NCBI GenBank assembly: GCA_018679695.1
Contig: JAHHKH010000221.1
Location: 1 to 5,004 of the forward strand
DNA length: 5,004 nt
From: Maribacter sp.
Lineage (GTDB): Bacteria; Bacteroidota; Bacteroidia; Flavobacteriales; Flavobacteriaceae
Direction of reading: 5' to 3'
The translations under genes and the position numbers were made by a program. Below are positions 1 to 5,004 of this stretch, in pieces. Each line of letters starts with the position of its first letter. The first letter of the stretch is position 1. The notes under the pieces were generated by a model that ran no database searches, was not told where the DNA came from, and was given only the letters and a program-made list of their open reading frames with translations.

Positions 1-513
1 ATGTCGCAAAACATAATTGGCGAATAGAATACAAACCACCAAGGAAACTGCCGTGACTACCCGCTTGGTATTCGAACCAAATATGGGTTTTACATGATTC
101 CTTCCTATGAACAAAATTACAATGAAAACCAATAAAACCACATCCTTTGAGAACGATTCCCAGGGTGTTAGTTTTATGGCATCACCAAAACAACCACAGT
201 CGGTAACCTTATTGAAATAGGCCGAGTAAAAGGTCAAAAAAGTAAAAAACACAATCATCAATAGCAGGCTCCATATGGTGAATTTTGCCCTAAATCCGAT
301 TAATAACATAACGCCCAACAGCACTTCGAAGACCACAACGAAAAGGGAAATAGCTAAAGCATAGGGCATAAAAAAAGGTAAATCAAGGACCCCTTGGCTA
401 AAATATTCCTCTAATTTGAATGAAAAACCTACTGGATCGTTTAGCTTAATAAAACCGCTTATAATGAACAAGATACCCACAAAAACCCTAGAAAAAGCTA
501 CGAGATATCTCAT
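1..513 (-). CDS. DoxX/MauE-like membrane protein (BT_3928-like), partial, C-terminus beyond window
   Basis: The reverse strand reads openly from ATG at 513 to the window edge, giving 171 residues (starting MRYLVAFSRVFVGILFIISG) without a stop. Hydrophobic stretches at about residues 4-21, 50-72, 79-96, 123-137 and 153-168 predict roughly five membrane helices, the first four forming a DoxX-like bundle. The segment FIISGFIKLNDPVGF (residues 17-31) is typical of the DoxX family in Bacteroidota. A TDCGCFGD motif at 104-111, between helices three and four, holds a Cys-x-Cys pair as in MauE/DoxX relatives linked to thiol chemistry; a redox role is inference only. The family in Bacteroidota is usually about twice this length, so a soluble C-terminal part probably lies outside the window. 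The start codon overlaps the stop of the upstream DUF1599 gene (ATGA), indicating cotranscription and likely translational coupling. Function is unknown; the family assignment is fairly secure. Confidence 0.85.
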   Translation of the reverse strand, partial: MRYLVAFSRVFVGILFIISGFIKLNDPVGFSFKLEEYFSQGVLDLPFFMPYALAISLFVVVFEVLLGVMLLIGFRAKFTIWSLLLMIVFFTFLTFYSAYFNKVTDCGCFGDAIKLTPWESFSKDVVLLVFIVILFIGRNHVKPIFGSNTKRVVTAVSLVVCILFANYVLRH

Positions 514-1055
514 TCGGAATCTTCATTTAAATGGATCAATGCGAAGACGGCATAATTTACCATATCCTGATAATTGGCATCAATACCTTCGCTGACCAAG
601 GTTTTACCTTTATTGTCCTCTATTTGTTTAACGCGCAAAAGTTTTTGCAGGATCAAATCGGTCAATGAGCTGACCCGCATATCGCGCCAAGCCTCTCCAT
701 AATCATGATTCTTATCCTCCATAAGCGATTTGGTCTTTGCAGTATGTTTATCATAAAGTGCCAATGCCTGGTTATCAGATAAATCAGGTTGTTCGACCAC
801 GCCTTTATCTAATTGAATGAGCGCCATAATAGCATAGTTGATGATACCAATGAACTCTGACCGTTCATCTTCATCAACTTTCCGAACTTCGTTTTCTTGA
901 AGTCCCCTGATGCGCTGGGCCTTAATGAAAATTTGATCTGTTAACGAAGGTAACCTAAGGATACGCCATGCACTGCCGTAATCCTTCATTTTTTTCTGGA
1001 ATAAATCCCTGCAAATTTTTATAACGGCATCGTATTGGTCAGAGGTCTGCTGCAT
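510..1055 (-). CDS. DUF1599 (PF07659) protein with two tandem repeats
   Basis: A complete 181-residue soluble protein with no signal peptide or membrane segment. It consists of two copies of the same domain: residues 8-82 and 101-176. Both begin Tyr-Asp, carry DYGxAW (25-30 and 118-123), SLTD (37-40 and 130-133), a K-x-x-R-(I/V) stretch, and end with NYAxxALIxL (73-82 and 167-176). This matches the DUF1599 family, which in Bacteroidota is typically found as a double-domain protein of this size. I recall the Pfam family being linked to nucleotide modification (Nmad1-like) in phages; that is family knowledge from memory and does not establish an activity here. The helical NYAxxAL ending recalls all-alpha nucleotide pyrophosphohydrolases (MazG-like), which is speculation. 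The ATG at 1055 is chosen because the MQQTSDQYDAV opening fits the family. It is the first gene of a two-gene unit with the DoxX-like gene (4-base overlap) and runs divergently from folP. Confidence 0.9.
   Translation of the reverse strand: MQQTSDQYDAVIKICRDLFQKKMKDYGSAWRILRLPSLTDQIFIKAQRIRGLQENEVRKVDEDERSEFIGIINYAIMALIQLDKGVVEQPDLSDNQALALYDKHTAKTKSLMEDKNHDYGEAWRDMRVSSLTDLILQKLLRVKQIEDNKGKTLVSEGIDANYQDMVNYAVFALIHLNEDSE
528..1034 (-). repeat. internal protein duplication within the DUF1599 gene
   Basis: The gene encodes two homologous halves: residues 8-82 (bases 810-1034) and 101-176 (bases 528-755), joined by an 18-residue linker. Landmarks stay in register at an offset of 93 residues (YD, DYGxAW, SLTD), moving to 94 after a one-residue insertion before NYA. 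The duplication shows at protein level; it is old and is not expected to appear as a DNA direct repeat. One difference is that the second half has an Asp (164) three residues before NYA, where the first half has Gly (70). Confidence 0.85.
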
Positions 1056-1102
1056 GTAGTTTCACTAATTTGCGTAAATTTCGCTTAAAATTATTTAAAC
1101 GT

Positions 1103-1134
1103 CAAAGATCGCGTTTTAAAGTTGGTTTATCAAA
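1103..1134 (-). promoter_or_regulatory. candidate promoter for DUF1599/DoxX-like unit
   Basis: On the minus strand, TTTG (1134-1131) is followed after 20 bases by GATCTTTG (1110-1103), matching the Bacteroidota -33 TTG / -7 TAnnTTTG pattern except for the first base of the -7 box. Transcription would start near 1097, giving a leader of about 40 bases before the ATG at 1055. This is a pattern match by eye only. Confidence 0.35.
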
Positions 1135-1153
1135 CTTTATAATGGCAACTTTG
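1122..1153 (+). promoter_or_regulatory. candidate promoter for folP-cdaA
   Basis: TTG (1122-1124) is followed after 21 bases by CAACTTTG (1146-1153), matching the Bacteroidota -33/-7 pattern except for the first base of the -7 box. A start near 1159 would leave a leader of about 13 bases before the folP ATG at 1172, and would place the upstream in-frame TTG (1070) and ATG (1142) outside the transcript. Pattern match by eye only. Confidence 0.3.
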
Positions 1154-1171
1154 AGCCTTATTTTAAAATGT

Positions 1172-1993
1172 ATGACCCTGAACTGCAATGGTAAACTCCT
1201 TGATCTATCTACTCCCAAGATTATGGGCATACTCAATCTTACCCCCGATTCATTTTTTGATGGAGGACAATACCAGGATGAAAAAAGTGCGCTGTTCCAA
1301 GTCGAAAAAATGCTTACGGAAGGTGCTACTTTTATTGATGTTGGTGCTTACAGCTCAAGACCGGGAGCAAGTGCCATTTCCGAAGCGATTGAATTATCCA
1401 GAATCGTTCCCATGGTTAAGGTATTGATCAAGGAATTCCCGCAAATCATCTTATCTATCGATACCTTTAGAAGTAGGGTTGCAGATGCTTGTTTGCAAGA
1501 GGGTGCTGCCCTAATAAATGATATTTCGGCTGGTATCCAGGATGACGATATGTTCTTGGTAGTAGCGAAACGAAATGTCCCGTACATTATGATGCACATG
1601 AGGGGTACACCCAAAAATATGCAGCAAAACACTGAGTATAAGGACCTTTTGATCGATGTTTTATACTATTTCTCCGAACGGGTTGCCAAGGCCAGGGAAC
1701 TACAGATCAACGACATCATAATCGACCCCGGATTTGGTTTTAGCAAGACCCTGGAACAGAATTATGAGCTATTACAGAAAATGGAATTATTACAGTCCCT
1801 CGAACTTCCTATTTTAGCCGGACTCAGTAGAAAGTCAATGATTTATAAGGTTTTGGAAAACACAGCCCAGGAAGCCCTTAATGGTACAACTGCCTTGAAC
1901 ATGTTGGCCTTACAAAAAGGAGCTAATATCCTCAGGGTCCATGATGTTGCGGAAGCCATGCAATGTGTTAAATTGAACGATCATCTTCTCTAG
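1172..1993 (+). CDS. folP: dihydropteroate synthase
   Basis: FolP is a cytoplasmic TIM-barrel enzyme that joins 6-hydroxymethyl-dihydropterin diphosphate to p-aminobenzoate to make dihydropteroate in folate synthesis; it is the sulfonamide target. The 273-residue product, near the usual length, shows the family motifs in order: MGILNLTPDSFFDGG (18-32, with Asn22 in the metal/diphosphate loop), DVGAYSSRPGA (56-66), SIDTF (95-99, Asp97), NDI (116-118), MMHMRGTP (140-147), IDPGFGFSK (184-192, Asp185), GLSRKSM (217-223, Lys221) and ILRVHD (253-258, Arg255 and His257). These positions line up almost exactly with E. coli FolP. Residues equivalent to the E. coli sulfonamide-resistance sites Phe28 and Pro64 are unchanged, and Ser62 replaces the E. 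coli Thr62. The frame is open upstream to a TTG at 1070, but ATG 1172 (MTLNCNGKLLDL) gives the family-like N-terminus; ATG 1142 would add 10 residues. It is followed by cdaA after 45 bases and is probably cotranscribed with it. Confidence 0.96.
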   Translation: MTLNCNGKLLDLSTPKIMGILNLTPDSFFDGGQYQDEKSALFQVEKMLTEGATFIDVGAYSSRPGASAISEAIELSRIVPMVKVLIKEFPQIILSIDTFRSRVADACLQEGAALINDISAGIQDDDMFLVVAKRNVPYIMMHMRGTPKNMQQNTEYKDLLIDVLYYFSERVAKARELQINDIIIDPGFGFSKTLEQNYELLQKMELLQSLELPILAGLSRKSMIYKVLENTAQEALNGTTALNMLALQKGANILRVHDVAEAMQCVKLNDHLL

Positions 1994-2038
1994 TACTTTG
2001 TTCATCAAATTTTGTTAATTTTACAAAAACGGCTAGGA

Positions 2039-2824
2039 TTGGATTTTTTGAATTTTCTCGACTTTAAGATTACCGATATAATCGACATTATCTTAGTCGC
2101 CGTACTTCTCTATTACATCTACAAACTCGTTCGCGGTTCGGTTGCCATTAACATTTTCATCGGCATTGTTATTATCTGGGGCTTTTGGAAACTTACCGAA
2201 TTACTCGAGATGGAAATGATAAGTAGCATGTTGGGTGGTTTTATGTCGGTTGGAGTGATAGCCTTGATCATTGTTTTTCACCAGGAAATTCGGAAATTCC
2301 TTCTTATGATCGGTTCTACCAACTTTGCGAACAAACGAAATTTTATTCGTCGCATTCGATTTTTACGCCCCGAAGGGCTTTCTACCCGAAATGACATCGA
2401 TGCCATTTTAAGTTCTTGTGAAATAATGGCAAATTCCAAAACCGGTGCGATCATTGTTATAAAACGAAATAATTCATTGGATTTTGTAAAGTCATCAGGT
2501 GACCAAATGTATGCTGAAGTGAACCAGCCTATCTTAAGTAGTATCTTCTATAAAAACAGTCCGTTGCACGATGGTGCCACCATTATAGAGAATAATTTTA
2601 TTGTCGCTACCCGGGTAATTCTACCTGTTTCCAATGAACGTAATATTCCATTGCGTTTTGGTCTTCGTCATAGGGCTGCGGTTGGTATTACAGAACGAAC
2701 CGATGCGCTGGCGTTGGTGGTTAGCGAGGAAACCGGCACTATTTCTTATATTAAAAATGGGGAGTTCGTGTTGTTCAAGAATCTAGATGAACTGGGAAAC
2801 ATGATGAAGGAAGATTTGATTTAG
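2039..2824 (+). CDS. cdaA: diadenylate cyclase, membrane-anchored CdaA type
   Basis: CdaA condenses two ATP into cyclic di-AMP, a second messenger tied to potassium/osmotic balance and cell-envelope stability in other bacteria. With a TTG start at 2039 the product is 261 residues. Three membrane helices lie at about 13-30, 35-51 and 68-80, followed by the segment HQEIRKFLLMIGSTNF (81-96) and the DisA_N/DAC domain. The catalytic motifs are intact: LHDGA (176-180, with Asp-Gly-Ala at 178-180) and GLRHRAAVG (208-216, with Arg-His-Arg at 210-212). No ATG exists near the N-terminus; the first in-frame ATG (Met58) would remove two helices. TTG 2039 gives MDFLNFLDFKITDIIDI, which resembles flavobacterial homologues. 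TTG 2012 (9 residues longer) and TTG 2048 (3 shorter, 9 bases after an AGGA) are alternatives. No cdaR or glmM, its Firmicutes partners, is adjacent; its neighbour is folP. The stop overlaps the stop of the convergent ABC gene. Confidence 0.94.
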   Translation: MDFLNFLDFKITDIIDIILVAVLLYYIYKLVRGSVAINIFIGIVIIWGFWKLTELLEMEMISSMLGGFMSVGVIALIIVFHQEIRKFLLMIGSTNFANKRNFIRRIRFLRPEGLSTRNDIDAILSSCEIMANSKTGAIIVIKRNNSLDFVKSSGDQMYAEVNQPILSSIFYKNSPLHDGATIIENNFIVATRVILPVSNERNIPLRFGLRHRAAVGITERTDALALVVSEETGTISYIKNGEFVLFKNLDELGNMMKEDLI

Positions 2825-4587
2825 GCTACCTCTTCTTGCAAGAACTGAGCTTCATAAAGTTTATTATAGTAACCGCCTTTTTTCAATAATTCCTGATGGG
2901 TACCAGACTCAACGATTTTACCTGCATCCATCACCAGGATCTTATCCGCCTTCTTAACGGTTGCCAATCGGTGTGCAATAATAATCGATGTTCGCCCTTC
3001 GGTTATTTTTTCGGTAGCCCCTTGTATTAACCGTTCAGAGTATGTATCAACCGAAGAAGTGGCCTCGTCTAAAATGAGTATACTTGGATTGCTCACATAG
3101 GCCCTTAAAAATGCAATAAGCTGTCTTTGTCCGCTAGATAACATTGAACCTCGCTCTTTTACGTTGTATTGATATCCTCCGGGTAAACTGGCAATGAACT
3201 CATGCACTCCAATATCCTTTGCTGCCTGCTCTATCGATTCAAGGGTGATCGAATTATCTTTGAGGGAAATATTATTGGCAATGGTATCTGCAAAAAGGAA
3301 AACATCCTGTAAAACCACGGCAATATGCGAGCGCAATGACGCCAATTTATAATCCTTACTATCTATACCATCGATAAAAATATGACCAGAATTTATCTCA
3401 TAAAAACGGTTCAATAAATTGATTATTGTAGATTTACCTGCTCCCGTAGCCCCCACTATTGCAATGGTCTCCCCTACCTTTGCATCGAACGAAATGCCGT
3501 GCAATACCTCTTCATTCTTGATATAACCAAAACGTACCGCCGAAAATTTGATATCGCCTCTTACATTGGCCTTTTCTACCGTTCCCGTGTCATCGATATT
3601 GCTTTCGGTATCCAATATTGAAAATACCCTATTGGCAGCGACCATACCCATCTGAAGTGTATTGAACTTATCGGCAATTTGTCGTAACGGTCTAAATAAT
3701 ATCTCGATACATAGTATATAGGCAAATATGGTACCCGCTATATTCTCTGAAATATTCGCTACATTCTGAAGTCCTCCGTACCAGACAACCAAACCTATGG
3801 CCACGGAAGAAACGATTTCAGCTATTGGAAAGAAAATAGAATTGTACCATACCGTTTTTAACCAGGCAGCCTTATGCTTTTCATTTATCTCCCTGAATTT
3901 ATCACTCTCAATCTGTTCCCTGGTGAATAGTTGTACTATTTTCATTCCAGTGAGTCTTTCCTGGACAAAGGAATTTAAATTCGATACTTGGGCCCTAACC
4001 TCGATAAAGGCAACTTTCATTGCTTGTTGAAACAATCGGGTTGCATATAGAATAATCGGTAACAGCGCAAAAACAATCAATGACAACCTCCAGTTCATGT
4101 AAATCATCAATGCTGCCGCAGCGAACATTTTCAGCAAATCGGCAACGATTACGAAAAAGCCTTGGCTGAAAATCTCCCCAATTCTTTGCATATCGGCTAC
4201 AGCTCTTGTTACCAATACACCTAATGAAGAATTGTCGAAGTATTTCATTCTAAAATTCAACATATGTTCGAATAACCTGATCCGAATATCCTTTATGACC
4301 GATTCGCCCAGCCAATTTGCATAGTAGTTGAACAATAACTGACTAATAACCTGCGCCAATAAAACCGCCAACATAGCCAAAACCAGAAAAAGCAATTTTT
4401 CAGCATCTGATTTCATAATGGCCCCATCTATTAATTCACGCAATAAAAATGGGGTCATCACCGCAAAAGCGGATAAAAGGATCGCAGATAGCGCTACGCC
4501 GATAAAAGTGATTTTATAGGGTCGTGTATGCCTCAGCAACCGCTTGAACAAACCTGTATCAAATGCCTTTCCAGATTCTTTACTCAT
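2821..4587 (-). CDS. ABC half-transporter, permease-ATPase fusion (MsbA/lipid-exporter-like)
   Basis: The 588-residue protein is a type-I exporter half-transporter expected to work as a dimer in the inner membrane. Six predicted membrane helices lie at about 27-50, 64-86, 138-160, 163-183, 248-270 and 283-300, then a C-terminal nucleotide-binding domain. The ATPase motifs are complete: aromatic Tyr355 (A-loop), Walker A GATGAGKS (379-386), Q-loop Gln427, signature LSSGQRQ (483-489), Walker B ILILDE (503-508) with catalytic Glu508, D-loop SSVD (511-514) and H-loop His539. The signature reads LSSGQ rather than the canonical LSGGQ, a conservative change. Length and architecture match MsbA-like lipid or multidrug exporters, but substrate cannot be told from sequence, so no symbol is given. 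The ATG at 4587 (MSKESGKAFD) overlaps the truA stop by 8 bases (ATGAGTAA), implying cotranscription and coupled translation with truA. Its TAA lies over the cdaA TAG. Confidence 0.95.
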   Translation of the reverse strand: MSKESGKAFDTGLFKRLLRHTRPYKITFIGVALSAILLSAFAVMTPFLLRELIDGAIMKSDAEKLLFLVLAMLAVLLAQVISQLLFNYYANWLGESVIKDIRIRLFEHMLNFRMKYFDNSSLGVLVTRAVADMQRIGEIFSQGFFVIVADLLKMFAAAALMIYMNWRLSLIVFALLPIILYATRLFQQAMKVAFIEVRAQVSNLNSFVQERLTGMKIVQLFTREQIESDKFREINEKHKAAWLKTVWYNSIFFPIAEIVSSVAIGLVVWYGGLQNVANISENIAGTIFAYILCIEILFRPLRQIADKFNTLQMGMVAANRVFSILDTESNIDDTGTVEKANVRGDIKFSAVRFGYIKNEEVLHGISFDAKVGETIAIVGATGAGKSTIINLLNRFYEINSGHIFIDGIDSKDYKLASLRSHIAVVLQDVFLFADTIANNISLKDNSITLESIEQAAKDIGVHEFIASLPGGYQYNVKERGSMLSSGQRQLIAFLRAYVSNPSILILDEATSSVDTYSERLIQGATEKITEGRTSIIIAHRLATVKKADKILVMDAGKIVESGTHQELLKKGGYYNKLYEAQFLQEEVA

Positions 4588-5004
4588 TATTGGTTATCGT
4601 CTTTGGGTAAACAATTTTCGTCAAATATAAACCTTTTGCGGGGACAGATGCCCCAGCTAGGGACCTGTCCTTGCTCCATAAAATCCTTTGTACCCCTTCC
4701 AAATCGGATCGGCCTATTCCAACATCGAGAAGTGTACCCACAATGGCCCTTACCATGTTCCTAAGGAAACGATTTGCTGAAATGGTAAACACTAAAATGT
4801 CATCTTCCCTGGTCCATATTGCCTTCCTAACATCACATAAAAAAGTATGTACATCGGTATTTGATTTTGAAAAACATTCAAAATCCCCGTGATCCAAAAA
4901 GAGACTGGCAGCTGCATTCATTTTATCAATATTCAGCGCTTGCCGTACGTAATGCGTCCTATCGGAATAAAACGGATTCTTCTTTTGGGTAACCCAATAT
5001 TCGT
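4580..5004 (-). CDS. truA: tRNA pseudouridine synthase A, C-terminal part only
   Basis: TruA converts uridines at positions 38-40 of the tRNA anticodon stem-loop to pseudouridine. The reverse strand is open from the right edge to TAA at 4580, giving 140 residues; the first full codon begins at 5002. Family features present are a YVRQALNIDKMNAAASLFL stretch (19-37), HGDFECFSK (38-46), the SANRFLRNMVRAIVG strand-helix motif (75-89) and the end motif AKGLYLTKIVYP (122-133). The catalytic aspartate, in the N-terminal GR(T/S)DxGVH motif, lies outside the window, so activity cannot be judged. An ATG at 4921 is internal, not the start: coding similarity continues upstream of it to the edge. It overlaps the downstream ABC transporter gene by 8 bases and appears to be the promoter-proximal partner of that gene. 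Confidence 0.93.
   Translation of the reverse strand, partial: EYWVTQKKNPFYSDRTHYVRQALNIDKMNAAASLFLDHGDFECFSKSNTDVHTFLCDVRKAIWTREDDILVFTISANRFLRNMVRAIVGTLLDVGIGRSDLEGVQRILWSKDRSLAGASVPAKGLYLTKIVYPKTITNNE

Noticed and set aside
1066..1072. TAATTTG on the plus strand as a -7 box for folP.
   Set aside because: One base short of TAnnTTTG, and the nearest upstream TTG (1035-1037) is 28 bases away, too far.
1070..1171. In-frame 34-residue N-terminal extension of FolP from TTG 1070, rich in Lys/Arg.
   Set aside because: FolP homologues start near MTLNCNGKLLDL (ATG 1172); the extension covers the AT-rich promoter region and its basic content looks like translated non-coding DNA. ATG 1142 cannot be fully excluded.
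1991..2014. Possible internal promoter for cdaA (TACTTTG at 1994-2000 or AAATTTTG at 2007-2014).
   Set aside because: The first lacks a base of the -7 spacing; the second has no TTG at suitable distance upstream (nearest is about 31 bases away).
2010..2028. Hairpin TTTTGT / ACAAAA with a 7-base loop in the folP-cdaA gap, a possible terminator.
   Set aside because: Six mostly A-T pairs are too weak, and no U-run follows in the right place; AT-rich gaps give such matches by chance.
2833..2844. Palindrome TTCTTGCAAGAA as a regulator site or bidirectional terminator.
   Set aside because: It lies within the ABC coding sequence, forms only a short loop-less or 4-bp stem, and has no partner copy seen in the window.
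4671..4892. Plus-strand open frame opposite truA, and similar open frames opposite folP and the ABC gene.
   Set aside because: They lie antisense to clearly conserved genes and their translations show no recognisable family features.
1..5004. Search for CRISPR arrays, insertion sequences, tRNAs, attachment sites or defence/toxin genes.
   Set aside because: No repeated arrays, transposase-like reading frames, tRNA-like folds or foreign-looking composition were seen; the window is almost fully covered by housekeeping-type genes.

Overview
The window looks like chromosomal housekeeping DNA from a member of the Bacteroidota, most likely a marine-type flavobacterium (family Flavobacteriaceae). 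This rests on the low-to-moderate GC content, the lack of Shine-Dalgarno sequences, promoter-like boxes resembling the Bacteroidota TTG / TAnnTTTG pattern, and proteins whose wording matches flavobacterial families (a double DUF1599 protein, a DoxX-type BT_3928-like protein, a CdaA-type diadenylate cyclase next to folP). The taxonomic call is from memory of these families, not from a search.

Layout: (1) 1-513, minus: a DoxX/MauE-like membrane protein with a CGCF motif, cut by the left edge. (2) 510-1055, minus: a DUF1599 protein made of two tandem repeats, overlapping the membrane protein by 4 bases (ATGA). (3) 1056-1171: a 116-base divergent intergenic region with candidate overlapping promoters in both directions. 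(4) 1172-1993, plus: folP, dihydropteroate synthase. (5) 2039-2824, plus: cdaA, diadenylate cyclase, with no ATG near its N-terminus, so probably a TTG start. (6) 2821-4587, minus: a complete ABC half-transporter (permease plus ATPase), meeting cdaA tail to tail with overlapping stop codons. (7) 4580-5004, minus: the C-terminal part of truA, tRNA pseudouridine synthase A, cut by the right edge and overlapping the ABC gene by 8 bases.

There are three apparent transcription units: truA to ABC transporter (minus), folP to cdaA (plus), and DUF1599 to DoxX-like (minus). Folate synthesis (FolP), c-di-AMP signalling (CdaA), membrane export (ABC) and tRNA modification (TruA) are not obviously one pathway. 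I see no mobile element, CRISPR array, tRNA, rRNA or defence locus, and no convincing new multi-gene system. The points most worth a second look are the uncharacterised DUF1599/DoxX pair, the in-frame folP-UAG-cdaA arrangement with no cdaA ATG, the interleaved divergent promoters, and the terminator-free convergent junction. No gap longer than 116 bases lacks a gene.
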